Source: Vibrio diabolicus (GTDB lineage Bacteria; Pseudomonadota; Gammaproteobacteria; Enterobacterales; Vibrionaceae). From it: a stretch of 64,000 nucleotides of DNA. Location of the stretch: contig CCKK01000020.1 of NCBI GenBank assembly GCA_001048675.1, forward strand, positions 620,001 through 684,000, written 5' to 3'. The notes beneath the pieces are model-generated. The model saw only the letters and a program-made list of their open reading frames with translations. It was not told the origin of the DNA and made no database searches. Positions 49,249 to 58,333 of the stretch are shown here, one piece after another; positions within the stretch are counted from its first letter, which is position 1; every line of letters starts with the position of its first letter. Position numbers and translations under genes: made by a program.

Positions 49249-49618
49249 ATACGCTCAGAGTAATATGCCCTTCTAGGATATTAAGCATAAAAGTGGGTTG
49301 GGGGAATAGATTTCCCATTTAGACGTGGGATTGACCTTATATGAGGAACGAATTTCATAACAGCTGATTCTGTTATTTTAATGTGAAAAATAAGGCCATT
49401 CTTTAACTTTTGAACAAAAAAGCAGCATTTAACCTGCGTAACTCGACACTTGTGCGATAAATGTACTTTTTTGGGGTTCCAATTTTAAAGGGGAGCTGCT
49501 TTACTTTCTAGACATAGTGCGTCGAACGCTTATTTTATAAGTGTACAATAATTTTTACATAAACTTTTTAGACGCCTATCTCTATGCATACACAACAAAC
49601 TAATTTTGGAGAAAAAGC
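49249..49618. other. Divergent intergenic region, cls / NSS transporter
   Basis: 370 AT-rich bases. A possible -10 (TACAATAAT, about 49543-49551) lies some 70 bases before the transporter. AGCAGC (49421-49426) and GAGCTGCT (49492-49499) are distant complements. I see no small gene with a ribosome site. Confidence 0.45.
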
Positions 49619-51049
49619 GTGGCTACAACTAATACAGCAGCACCACGTGATACGTGGGGGTCTAAACTAGGCTTCGTAATGGCAGCAGCGGGTTCCGCTG
49701 TCGGTTTAGGCAATATATGGAAATTCCCTTACACAGCGGGTGAGAGTGGAGGCGGTGCATTCGTTGCTATCTACCTTATCTTTGTTATTTTTATCGGCTT
49801 TAGCGTGATGCTGACAGAGTTCGCTATTGGTCGTAAGACAGGTCTTTCTGCTGTAGGTGCATTCAAAACAACTGACCGACGCTGGACGTTCACTGGCGTC
49901 ATGGGAGTCTTCAGTGGTCTTTTGATCATGGGCTTCTACCCTGTGGTTGGTGGTTGGGCATTGGCCTACATCTTTAAAGTGGGTGGTGGTCTACTCAGCG
50001 CACCAGAAGCAATTGGCGACAGCTTTGGCGGTTTCATCTCAGATCCGATTCAGCCTCTCATGTGGATGGGTGTTTACCTGTTCCTTAACGTCATGATTGT
50101 GATGAAAGGGATCTCGGGTGGTATTGAGAAAGCCGGTAAGGTTCTGATGCCGCTTCTGTTCTTAATCCTAATCGTTGTTTCTGTTAAGGGCTTAATGCTG
50201 CCAGGTGCAATGGCTGGCCTTGAGTTCTTATTCATGCCGGACTTTTCTAAAGTCGACAGCAACGTGGTTCTTGCTGCACTAGGGCAAGCGTTCTTCTCAC
50301 TTAGCTTAGGTATGGGTTGTATGATGACGTACGGTTCTTACCTGAAGAAGAAAGAGAACCTAGTTCAAACAACCGGTATGGTTACAGCGATGGATACAGG
50401 TGTCGCGATTCTTGCTGGTGTTGCTATGTTCCCTGCTATGTTTGCCTTTGGCATGGAGCCTGCGGCAGGCCCTGGTCTTGTATTCGTTGTCGTTCCTCAG
50501 CTATTTGCTGAAATGGGCGGTGTGATTGGGTTGCTATTCGCGTTGCTATTTTTCATCGGTTTGACGGTGGCGGCATTAACTTCTTCAGTATCACTATTGG
50601 AAGTTGTCGTGTCTTACCTAATCGACGAGAAAGGCATGAAGCGTTCTAACGCAGTTCTGTCTGCAAGTGCAGTTATGGCGGCATTATGTATTTTTGCGTC
50701 ACTATCGTTAGGTGGAATGGGACCAACGCTGTTTGGTACCGGTGCCTTTGATATCTTCGACTTGCTAACGGACAAAATCTTCCTAGCGGTTGGTGGTATG
50801 TTGGTTTGTATCTTTGCAGGATGGCGCCTAAGCCGTGCTGAGCTAGAAAAAGAGATCACTAATGACGGCGAAGTATCCTTCCCGCTATTTGGATTGTGGT
50901 ACAACCTAGTTAAATACCTGATTCCTGTTGCGATTGCTATTGTTGCCTTCATGGGGATTAAGTCGGGCTTTGACAGTGGCAAAGGTGAAATCATGCTGCT
51001 GGGTATCGCAATCATTGGTCTTGCTGGTATTTTCTCTAGAAAGCTCTAG
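49619..51049 (+). CDS. Sodium-dependent transporter, NSS family
   Basis: 476 residues, about 11-12 membrane helices. The N-terminal signature WGSKLGFVMAAAGSAVGLGNIWKFPY forms the sodium and substrate sites in the neurotransmitter:sodium symporter family (LeuT, TnaT, MhsT). GTG start at 49619 with TTGGAGAAA upstream. Imports an amino acid or related solute with Na+; the substrate is not predictable. A terminator hairpin follows at 51102. Confidence 0.93.
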   Translation: MATTNTAAPRDTWGSKLGFVMAAAGSAVGLGNIWKFPYTAGESGGGAFVAIYLIFVIFIGFSVMLTEFAIGRKTGLSAVGAFKTTDRRWTFTGVMGVFSGLLIMGFYPVVGGWALAYIFKVGGGLLSAPEAIGDSFGGFISDPIQPLMWMGVYLFLNVMIVMKGISGGIEKAGKVLMPLLFLILIVVSVKGLMLPGAMAGLEFLFMPDFSKVDSNVVLAALGQAFFSLSLGMGCMMTYGSYLKKKENLVQTTGMVTAMDTGVAILAGVAMFPAMFAFGMEPAAGPGLVFVVVPQLFAEMGGVIGLLFALLFFIGLTVAALTSSVSLLEVVVSYLIDEKGMKRSNAVLSASAVMAALCIFASLSLGGMGPTLFGTGAFDIFDLLTDKIFLAVGGMLVCIFAGWRLSRAELEKEITNDGEVSFPLFGLWYNLVKYLIPVAIAIVAFMGIKSGFDSGKGEIMLLGIAIIGLAGIFSRKL

Positions 51050-51109
51050 CTCAGGCCTTGGGGCAAGCCTCGATAGCTTTGTCCGATAACTTATGTATAC
51101 TGCTGGCTC

Positions 51110-51131
51110 CAAACGTGGAGCCAGTTTTTTT
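51110..51131 (+). terminator. Terminator hairpin after the NSS transporter
   Basis: CTGGCTCC, loop AAACG, then TGGAGCCAG (within about 51102-51124) is followed by T7. It lies immediately before the start of the pseudouridine synthase gene, and its 3' arm carries the only GGAG near that start. Confidence 0.75.
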
Positions 51132-51132
51132 A

Positions 51133-51825
51133 TTGTTCGATATTCTACATACCCATCCCGATTTTCTGATCATCAATAAGCATCCCAACGTCTCTGTTCA
51201 TAAAGACGATGGCGACACAATGCTGCTGCAAGAAGTGGCTAAGCAGAGTGGTGATGAGCAGCTCTATCTTATCCATCGCTTGGATAAAATGACATCGGGT
51301 ATTCTGCTCCTCGGACGCAACGCCAAAGCGGCCAGTGCGTTATCGCAAGCCTTTGCTGACCGCCAAGTGGAAAAGTTCTATCTGGCGATTGGCTCTAAAA
51401 AGCCGAAAAAGAAACAAGGTTTGGTCGTTGGTGATATGGAGCGTTCTCGCCGTTCATCATGGAAGCTGGTCAACAGCAAAAACAACCCAGCCGTTACCCA
51501 GTTTTTCTCTCTTGCGGCAGAGCCCGGAGAGCGCCTATTTTTATGTAAGCCGCACACTGGTAAAACGCATCAAATCCGCGTGGCATTAAAATCGGTTGGC
51601 TCAGGTATTGTTGGTGACCCGATTTACAATGCAGGCAATGAGGCTGATCGCGGTTATCTGCATGCATTTTCACTTTGCTTCCAATACCGAGATGAGCAAT
51701 ATCGCTTTGTTTGCGACCCACGAGAATACCAAGTGCTAGGTAGCAAATGGCGCAGTGAAACCGTCTCCCAGGGTTTGGATACTTGGCTTTCCCCTTGGGA
51801 ACTGAACTGGCCTACGATCAAATAA
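51133..51825 (+). CDS. RluA-family pseudouridine synthase
   Basis: 230 residues if started at TTG 51133 (LFDILHTHPDFLIINKHPNVSVHKD), which fits family N termini; the frame is open from 51058, but the earlier codons pass through the terminator hairpin of the preceding gene. The catalytic Asp is in HRLDKMTSGILLLGR. GKTHQIRVAL and GDPIYN are also typical. Converts uridine to pseudouridine in rRNA or tRNA; the target site is unknown. No S4 domain. Confidence 0.88.
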   Translation: MFDILHTHPDFLIINKHPNVSVHKDDGDTMLLQEVAKQSGDEQLYLIHRLDKMTSGILLLGRNAKAASALSQAFADRQVEKFYLAIGSKKPKKKQGLVVGDMERSRRSSWKLVNSKNNPAVTQFFSLAAEPGERLFLCKPHTGKTHQIRVALKSVGSGIVGDPIYNAGNEADRGYLHAFSLCFQYRDEQYRFVCDPREYQVLGSKWRSETVSQGLDTWLSPWELNWPTIK

Positions 51826-51856
51826 CCGTCACAAAGAAAACTAATAAGAGAACTCG

Positions 51857-52798
51857 ATGCAAGCATCACAACTTCCGCTGTTCTTTCAGCATCTAGAAAC
51901 CGAGCTCGCGCAAGCTCCTAACGAAATTCGTCGACTGTTTCATGGTCGTGGCCGTCGTTTTGAGGGCCTAGAGCAAATCACCTGTGATTGGTTACAAGGT
52001 CAGTTGATTATCAACTTGTTTAAAGAAGTCGACGACGCGTTTCTCGCTGAGCTGAAAGACGGCCTCAATGCGTTGGCACAATCACAACTGTGGGCAGATA
52101 AGCAAGGTCGCACTATGGTTCTTCAGCACCGTTATGCCGATGGTGCGCCTTCAGAAGTGCTTGTCGGTGAATTAGACGCTCGCCCTGTCGTTGAAGAAAG
52201 CGGTTTGAAATACCAATTGGATATTGGCCGCAATCAAAACTTCGGTCTGTTTTTGGACATGCGCTACGGTCGTGATTGGGTACGGGAAAATGCGAAGCAT
52301 AAAAACGTGCTTAACTTGTTTGCTTACACGTGTGGCTTTTCTGTCGCTGCCATTGCGGGTGGCGCAGATAAAGTGGTTAACGTCGACATGGCAAAAGCGT
52401 CGCTGTCTAAAGGTCGTGAGAACCACAAGCTAAATGGTCATAACATCAACCAGGTAAGCTTTATGGGGCACGATATCTTTAAATCGTGGGGTAAGATTAA
52501 GAAATCTGGTCAGTATGACTTGATTATCATCGATCCGCCTTCATTCCAGAAAGGCAGCTTTGCGCTGACTAAAGATTACAAAAAGATTTTACGTCGGTTG
52601 CCGGATTTGTTGGCAGACGGTGGTCAAGTGATGGCATGTGTGAACTCGCCATCTGTGACAAGCGACTTCTTGATTGAAAGCATGAAAGAAGAAGCGCCAG
52701 AGTTGACATTCCGTGAGCGTCTGGATAACCCGCCAGAGTTTATGGACGTAGACAGCGAAGCAGCATTGAAAGTGTTGTTGTTTAGCGAGAAGCAATGA
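51857..52798 (+). CDS. RlmI-like SAM-dependent methyltransferase
   Basis: 313 residues. Rossmann methyltransferase: VLNLFAYTCGFSVAAIAGGA (SAM loop), VVNVDMAKASL (acidic residue for ribose), IDPPSFQKG (D-P-P-S-F, the type seen in RlmI/RlmK). The N-terminal part lacks a clear PUA domain, unlike RlmI. Probably modifies RNA, as its neighbour the pseudouridine synthase does; the substrate is inferred. ATAAGAGA precedes the ATG. Confidence 0.82.
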   Translation: MQASQLPLFFQHLETELAQAPNEIRRLFHGRGRRFEGLEQITCDWLQGQLIINLFKEVDDAFLAELKDGLNALAQSQLWADKQGRTMVLQHRYADGAPSEVLVGELDARPVVEESGLKYQLDIGRNQNFGLFLDMRYGRDWVRENAKHKNVLNLFAYTCGFSVAAIAGGADKVVNVDMAKASLSKGRENHKLNGHNINQVSFMGHDIFKSWGKIKKSGQYDLIIIDPPSFQKGSFALTKDYKKILRRLPDLLADGGQVMACVNSPSVTSDFLIESMKEEAPELTFRERLDNPPEFMDVDSEAALKVLLFSEKQ

Positions 52799-52830
52799 CG
52801 ACGAAACGAAAGTTGTACCTATCTATAATA

Positions 52831-52856
52831 CCAGCCGTTTGAGTACGGCTGGCATT
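52831..52856 (+). terminator. Probable terminator after the methyltransferase
   Basis: CCAGCCGT (52831-52838) pairs with ACGGCTGG (52845-52852), then CATTT. The T run is short. Confidence 0.6.
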
Positions 52857-52860
52857 TCCG

Positions 52861-52985
52861 CGATACCCCGTCAATCTGAATAGCGAGACACGAGTGTGAT
52901 TCAGAGTCTATTCTCAGAGTGAGTTATTCCCAACACACTGATATTAGATTCCTGATCTCGCCTAGGCTCGTCGGAATGACGGGAA
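52861..52985. repeat. Intergenic repeat, copy 2
   Basis: Starts CCCCGTCAATCTGAATAGCGAG and ends CTAGGCTCGTCGGAATGACGGG, so its ends are imperfect inverted repeats (CCGTCA-TC with GAATGACGG). Both ends match, reversed, segments at 9607-9755. About 125 bases, no ORF. It looks like a small non-autonomous intergenic element. Confidence 0.7.
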
Positions 52986-53011
52986 ACAATAAAAGATCGA
53001 TACCAGCAGCA

Positions 53012-54067
53012 TTAACCGAGCTGCACTTCAAGATCCGCTTCGATGGTTGATGAGCAGGCGAGCACATAGCCTTGTTCAATTTCTTCTGGCGTTAGTGTTT
53101 CTAGGCTGGTAGAAGAGACGTTGCCTTGACGAACCTTGCATTTGCACGAGCCACAAATGCCGCTACGACAAGCGACGATTAATGGTAAACCTGCGCCTTC
53201 AAGCACACCGGCCAGTACCTGACCTTTTTGCGCATCGATGTTTTGAGCAAAGTCAGGAACGGAAACACGAACAGCTTCATCGGAGACCGATGTTTCTGCG
53301 CCAGTCGCTGGCGTAAAACTCTCTTGGTAGAAGTTTGTCATGTCAAAACCAAGGTCATTCAAATAGCCGTGAACATCTTGCATAAACTGGCTTGGACCAC
53401 ACAGGTAAACGGTACGTTGCTTGAAATCAGGAACAAGCTCTTTAAGCCAGTCGGCATTCAAACGACCTTGTGGGTGTGACGTTCCTTCGCGGTTTTTCAG
53501 CAACAGCTTTAAATGGAAGTTGGGATACACAGCGTCGAACGTTTCTAGCTGATCGTAGTAAATCGTCTCTTCTGGGCTGCGTGCGATATGAAGAAATGCG
53601 ATGTCCACATCGTTGTCGTTTTCATCTTGCTCACTCAGCCAGTGTTTTGCCATCGAAAATACGGGCGTGACGCCGCAACCTGCACTGATAAGTAAGGCTT
53701 TTGTTTCGCCATCACGTAAAAACGGTGGATGGTCAATGCAGTTAAATTCGCCCGCTGGTGGAAATGCTTGAACGGTATCACCAAGCAGCAGCGAGTCAAC
53801 GATGTAGTTCGATACTTTACCGCCAGATACTCGTTTGATGGTGAGTTGAAGGTGATCGTCTTCATTGATCGAGCTGATTGAATAGGCACGAAACTCCATT
53901 TTTCCATCAATTTCGACGCCTAAGTTAATAAACTGGCCAGGCTTAAACTGAAACAAAAGTGATTCGGTTAGTTCGGCCAATTTGATGCTGACGGTGTCGT
54001 GTGTTTCGAAGTATTTGTCGATGCAACGGAGCGTGACGGGTTGGTTACCTTGCCATTCAAAAAACAT
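53012..54067 (-). CDS. hcr: NADH oxidoreductase for hybrid cluster protein
   Basis: 351 residues from ATG 54067 (AAGAGA upstream); the open frame continues to 54139 but the added residues are not family-like. FAD domain: FRAYSISS (R-x-Y-S) and the NAD-binding start LLISAGCGVTPVFSMA. The C-terminal plant-type 2Fe-2S has CRSGICGSCKC and a distal Cys (VLACS). Passes electrons from NADH to Hcp. Downstream of hcp with an 81-base gap containing a hairpin. Confidence 0.95.
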   Translation of the reverse strand: MFFEWQGNQPVTLRCIDKYFETHDTVSIKLAELTESLLFQFKPGQFINLGVEIDGKMEFRAYSISSINEDDHLQLTIKRVSGGKVSNYIVDSLLLGDTVQAFPPAGEFNCIDHPPFLRDGETKALLISAGCGVTPVFSMAKHWLSEQDENDNDVDIAFLHIARSPEETIYYDQLETFDAVYPNFHLKLLLKNREGTSHPQGRLNADWLKELVPDFKQRTVYLCGPSQFMQDVHGYLNDLGFDMTNFYQESFTPATGAETSVSDEAVRVSVPDFAQNIDAQKGQVLAGVLEGAGLPLIVACRSGICGSCKCKVRQGNVSSTSLETLTPEEIEQGYVLACSSTIEADLEVQLG

Positions 54068-54110
54068 AACAATCTCTTTGGTTGTGGCTATTTTTAGTTC
54101 GAAATAGATA

Positions 54111-54132
54111 GCGCCTCCACGTAAGGAGGCGC
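54111..54132 (-). other. Hairpin between hcp and hcr
   Basis: GCGCCTCC (54111-54118), loop ACGTAA, GGAGGCGC (54125-54132): a perfect 8-bp GC-rich stem without a T run, likely to set the ratio of hcp to hcr message. Confidence 0.6.
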
Positions 54133-54148
54133 GTAACAAGCAGGTTTA

Positions 54149-55810
54149 TTAGGCTGCTAGGATGGCTTTTAGATCATCCTGAACATTGCCAATACTGCGC
54201 ATATCGAACTTCTCTTGGATGATGGCGATTAGGTTTGGCGTTAGGAATGCCGGTGCAGTAGGGCCTGTGTAAATGCCTTTCACGCCCAATGCAAATAGCG
54301 TTAGCAAGATAACGATCGCTTTTTGCTCGAACCAAGAAAGTACAAGCGTGAGTGGCAGTTCATTGATGTCACAGTCAAACTCTTTCGCCAGTGCAAGTGC
54401 AAGCTGGATTGCAGAGTAAGCATCGTTACATTGGCCCACATCCAATAGGCGAGGGATGCCGTTGATATCGCCGAACGTATTCTTGTTGAAGCGGAACTTA
54501 CCACACGCCAACGTCAGGATTAGCGTGTCTTCTGGTGCTTCAGCCGTAAAATCGGTGTAGTAGCTACGTTCCGCTTTATCACCATCACAACCACCGACTA
54601 GGAAGAAGTGTTTGATGTTGCCTTGCTTCACTTGGTCGATAACCGCAGGGGCGGCGTTCATCAGTGCATTGCGACCAAAACCAACCGTGATATGGTGTTC
54701 GATTTCATCGTGTTGGAAACCGTCTTGCGCTAGAGCACATTCAATCACTTGGCTAAAATCATCGCCTTCGATGTGAGCCACTCCAGGCCAGCCAACAATA
54801 CTACGGGTGAATAGACGGTCTGCGTATTGACCCACATTTGGATTCAACAAGCAGTTTGACGTCATTACGATTGCGCCAGGGAAGTTTGCGAATTCTTTCT
54901 GCTGGTTTTGCCATGCGCTGCCGTAGTTACCGACGAGATGAGGGTATTTCTTCAGCTCAGGGTAGCCGTGTGCAGGCAGCATTTCACCGTTGGTGTAAAC
55001 GTTAATGCCTTTGCCTTCAGTCTGTTGCAGGATTTTTTCTAGGTCATGCAAATCATGGCCAGAAACAAGAATACACTTGCCTTTTACTGGCTTGACGTTC
55101 ACCGTAGTTGGTTCTGGATGACCGAAGGTCGTTGTTTCACCTTGGTCGAGCATTTCCATCACTTTATAGTTCATCAGGCCAATGCGCATTGAGCAATCAA
55201 GTAGTTCACCGAGATCTTCAGGATCAGTACCTAACCACGCCATGATTTCATGATATTCGGCATAGATATCGTTGTTGGTTTGCTCAAGAACACGTGCGTG
55301 CTCCATGTACGCGGCTGCACCTTTAAGTCCGTATAGGCAAAGTAGGCGCAGGCCAATAACATCTTCATGTACTTGGTCTTTACCACGGTTAACCGCAACT
55401 TGAGGAGCAAAAGCTAAGATTGCTTCTGCGCTGTTTGGTAGCTCAAAGTGAGCAACAGCAGGAATGTCAGCGACTTCGGTATCGGCGAGCGTGGCTGCAG
55501 ACATCACTTGCTCTTTTAGCAATGCTTTGTACGTTGCAGCTTGAGAAGTCAGCTCTAGGACACGTTCAGGGTCGAAGTTTACGTTCGTCAATGTAGAGAA
55601 AAATGCTTTTGGTGCCCATTGGTTGATTTCATCGTTAATGATATTGAATTCAAGTGCTTTTGATGCCCAAAAAGAAACCCCTTGCAGTGTGTAAACCAAC
55701 ACGTCTTGTAGGTCTGATACTTCAGAAGTTTTGCCACACATGCCTTGTGCAAAAGAACAACCTTTAACAGCAGGGGTTTGAATTGTCTGTTCACATTGAA
55801 TACAGAACAT
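54149..55810 (-). CDS. hcp: Hybrid cluster protein (hydroxylamine/NO reductase)
   Basis: 553 residues (E. coli 550) from ATG 55810, giving [18 protein letters not shown]; the in-frame codons up to 55855 are not family-like. The N-terminal Cys set C-x2-C ... [11 protein letters not shown] (Cys 3, 6, 18, 25) holds the first Fe-S cluster; the region [14 protein letters not shown] and [11 protein letters not shown] bind the hybrid cluster. Reduces hydroxylamine and NO and supports S-nitrosylation in E. coli. Preceded by NorR-type sites and a sigma-54 promoter; norR lies directly upstream. Confidence 0.96.
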   Translation of the reverse strand: MFCIQCEQTIQTPAVKGCSFAQGMCGKTSEVSDLQDVLVYTLQGVSFWASKALEFNIINDEINQWAPKAFFSTLTNVNFDPERVLELTSQAATYKALLKEQVMSAATLADTEVADIPAVAHFELPNSAEAILAFAPQVAVNRGKDQVHEDVIGLRLLCLYGLKGAAAYMEHARVLEQTNNDIYAEYHEIMAWLGTDPEDLGELLDCSMRIGLMNYKVMEMLDQGETTTFGHPEPTTVNVKPVKGKCILVSGHDLHDLEKILQQTEGKGINVYTNGEMLPAHGYPELKKYPHLVGNYGSAWQNQQKEFANFPGAIVMTSNCLLNPNVGQYADRLFTRSIVGWPGVAHIEGDDFSQVIECALAQDGFQHDEIEHHITVGFGRNALMNAAPAVIDQVKQGNIKHFFLVGGCDGDKAERSYYTDFTAEAPEDTLILTLACGKFRFNKNTFGDINGIPRLLDVGQCNDAYSAIQLALALAKEFDCDINELPLTLVLSWFEQKAIVILLTLFALGVKGIYTGPTAPAFLTPNLIAIIQEKFDMRSIGNVQDDLKAILAA

Positions 55811-55860
55811 ATTGGGTTCTCCAGTGATTATTTTAATAGTCGTGATGTTGACCACTAGAG

Positions 55861-55877
55861 AGCAGAATGCGTGCCAA
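55861..55877 (-). promoter_or_regulatory. Sigma-54 promoter of hcp-hcr
   Basis: On the minus strand TTGGCACGCATTCTGCT matches the consensus YTGGCACGRNNNTTGCW at all but two positions, with the -24 GG and -12 GC exact. It lies about 50 bases before the hcp ATG. Confidence 0.88.
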
Positions 55878-55927
55878 TTGTTATCTTATTGATTTATATT
55901 TAATTTTATCGTTTTTAGATGAGTGGT

Positions 55928-55969
55928 TGATGTAATTAAGACAACGCGGTTGATGTCTTAATTACATCA
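55928..55969 (-). promoter_or_regulatory. NorR-type binding sites upstream of hcp
   Basis: TGATGTAATTAAGACA (55928-55943) and TGTCTTAATTACATCA (55954-55969) form a perfect 16-bp inverted repeat with a ten-base spacer. Within it lie two GT-N7-AC sites: GATGTAATTAAGACAAC (55929-55945) and GATGTCTTAATTACATC (55952-55968). GT-N7-AC is the described NorR core; E. coli norVW has three. Position 50-110 bases upstream of the sigma-54 promoter is right for an activator. Confidence 0.75.
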
Positions 55970-55984
55970 GCTTCTTGTGGTTGG

Positions 55985-57515
55985 TTATTTATTGATCCCA
56001 AGTTTTTTACCCATCCGATATAAGTTCCCGCGATCCATTTGCAAAAACTCCGCTGCTTTTGCCCAAACGCCACCAGTTTGGCTCAAAGCATGTTCAATTA
56101 AATCACGCTGATAGCTTTCTATTAGCTCTCGCATTGGTTGGCTTTTTTTGGGTAAATAATGTGATGTGTTTTTTACATCATCGAGAGCCAATGAGGTGTC
56201 GAAATGGTTAAGCATGATTGTGCTTGCGCCTTGTTGAATGGCGTGCAAAGCCGCGCGAGTTAAAGTATGTTCGAGCTCGCGCACGTTTCCGTACCAAGGT
56301 AAAGACTCCAGTTGAGTCAACACCTTAGGGTGAACGTGCAGATTGGGCGCATTAAATTGTTGGCGTACTTTTTCTAACAGGTATCCTGCTAAAACGGGAA
56401 TATCCCCGTCACGGGCACGCAGTGGGGGGACTTGGATTGGGAACACGTTCAAACGGTGGAAAAGGTCTGCTCGAAACGTGCCAGATTCGACCTCTTTTTC
56501 TAATTGTCGATTGGTCGCGGCGATGATGCGCACATTGACCATCAAATGCTGATCGCTACCTACACGTTGCAGTTCGCCTTGCTGAATTACGCGCAGCAAT
56601 TTTGCTTGCAAAATCAAAGGCAGTTCGCCCACTTCATCAAGGAAAATCGTTCCACCGTCTGCCAGTTCAAACTTACCGGCACGGTGGCTATTAGCACCTG
56701 TAAATGCGCCTTTGACATGGCCAAACAGTTCACTCTCAGCCAGACCTTCAGGCAGGGCCGCACAGTTGACGTAAATCATCGGCTTATCGCTACGATGAGA
56801 TTGCGCGTGCACCGAGTGCGCGACCAGTTCTTTACCCGTACCGGTCTCTCCTGTGATAAGTACCGCGTAATCTGATTGAGCAACGGTCGCAATGTTGTTT
56901 CGTAACTGGTTGATCTGCGGACTCAAACCCACCATTTCGCCATGTTGAGAACGGGCTTGCTGGATAAGGGTTTGAGTGACGCTTTTTTGCTTCTGGTTTT
57001 GTGCTTTGAGTGCTTTTAATTGCGCAATGTTACGCAATGTCGCAGCGGTCAAAGCCGCAAAGGTTTCGATAGCGACAGGGTCAATGTCATCAAACGCGCC
57101 CACCGTTAGGGCATCCATAGTTAGTGCGCCAACAAGTTGTCCTTCCACATACAAGCTAAAGCCCATGCAATCGTGAACATCAATGCACTGGTCTTCGGTT
57201 AATAGTGTGCCGTCAAAAGGATCCGGAAGCGCACAATCGGCATCGAAACGCACAGGTGCGCGGCTATGAATAATGGCATCTAAGCGTGGATGTGCTTTGG
57301 GGAAATAGCGACGACCTAAGACCGAGCTGGATAAGCCTTTTACCGCGACAGGAGTCAAAAAACCAATCCTCATCAAAGATAAACAGGCAGCTCGCATCAC
57401 ATGGGAATACTTGCGCGACCCCATCAATGAGGTTTTGATATTGCTGCTCGTGAGAGCGATTAGAGCTGAGGTTTAGCGCGATGTTAAGGAGTACGTGGTC
57501 AACAGTCGGAGTCAT
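55985..57515 (-). pseudogene. norR: NO-responsive sigma-54 activator NorR, frameshifted
   Basis: The N terminus (57515 to about 57363) reads MTPTVDHVLLNIALNLSSN and ends CDASCLFIFDED; the rest, in another frame, continues FLTPVAVKGLSSSVLGRR to 55985. One extra T in a T6 run of the coding strand (A at 57357-57362) splits them; removing it gives 509 residues against 504 in E. coli. All GAF residues assigned to the NO-sensing iron (Arg in HPRL, Asp residues in LPDPFDG, His and Cys in VHDC) lie after the break. AAA+ domain with GAFTGA intact; C-terminal Fis helix-turn-helix. It is upstream of hcp, on the same strand. As read, the only long product would lack the first 50 residues. Confidence 0.88.
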
Positions 57516-57727
57516 AACAAGCCCAAAGTTATCTAGAATGGGCTCATGCTAGCAACTTGATGTCATTTGAACATCGAAAGGTGTGGGAGATTGATGTTCC
57601 ATTGACGACGATCAAACTTGATACAAATAGAATCGCGCAAGCCGATGAGTAAGCAACGTACGCTTGCGCGGATTAAGCTCTTTGAAACAAAACAGCAGAC
57701 CAATGGAAAGGAGTAACCGCGTTCAAA

Positions 57728-58207
57728 TTAGCGAGGAACAACCCTTGCTTCATTGCCAGACATGTTGATTTGAACCGCTTGGCCTGGCTGAAAAATCATG
57801 TTTGGGTTTGCTTCTTGAACGACAGATATTATTTGTCCATCCTCTAAGCGAATGGTCAGATTCACACCATTTCGTTTCGCGGTTGCTTCAGCGGCTTTAC
57901 TGCCGGCATAACCACCCAGCAGACCACCACCAATAGCTGCGATATCCGAGCCAGAGCCACCCCCGACTTTTGAGCCTAATATACCACCCACGGCAGCACC
58001 AGCGATTGTGCCTATGGCGTTGGATTGGGTAGAGGCATCAATGGTTACTGGTTCAACTTTTTCTATCGTTCCGTAGTAAACCTGCTGAACTTTGCGCGTG
58101 TCTGAAGAGCCGTATGCATCTCCGTACGGGTTAGGTGAGGTACAGCCGCTAAGCATAACAATACAAGACATGATGAGCAGCATACCTAGCTTGACGTATT
58201 TTTTCAT
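57728..58207 (-). CDS. slyB: Outer-membrane lipoprotein SlyB
   Basis: 159 residues from ATG 58207, with GGAGGC upstream; the open frame to 58237 only adds non-family residues. Signal ends LSGCTS (lipobox). A glycine-zipper segment follows (IGTIAGAAVGGILGSKVGGG and IAAIGGGLLGGYAGSKA), then the C-terminal domain with VRLEDG-like ITIRLEDGQ. SlyB stabilises the outer membrane and is PhoP-controlled in enterobacteria; nothing here shows such control. Confidence 0.9.
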   Translation of the reverse strand: MKKYVKLGMLLIMSCIVMLSGCTSPNPYGDAYGSSDTRKVQQVYYGTIEKVEPVTIDASTQSNAIGTIAGAAVGGILGSKVGGGSGSDIAAIGGGLLGGYAGSKAAEATAKRNGVNLTIRLEDGQIISVVQEANPNMIFQPGQAVQINMSGNEARVVPR

Positions 58208-58333
58208 ATAGCCTCCGAATGATTTCTCTCCATCCAAAGAGTATATACCTCAATTTAGCATGTGCTTTGATGCGTTAATAAACAGCCGCTTAGTTATGTT
58301 CTTTCTCAAGAATACGTACATTTCTGAGCGATG

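Noticed and set aside
56504..56875. Plus-strand ORF of 123 codons inside norR
   Set aside because: Shadow of the conserved AAA+ domain on the other strand.
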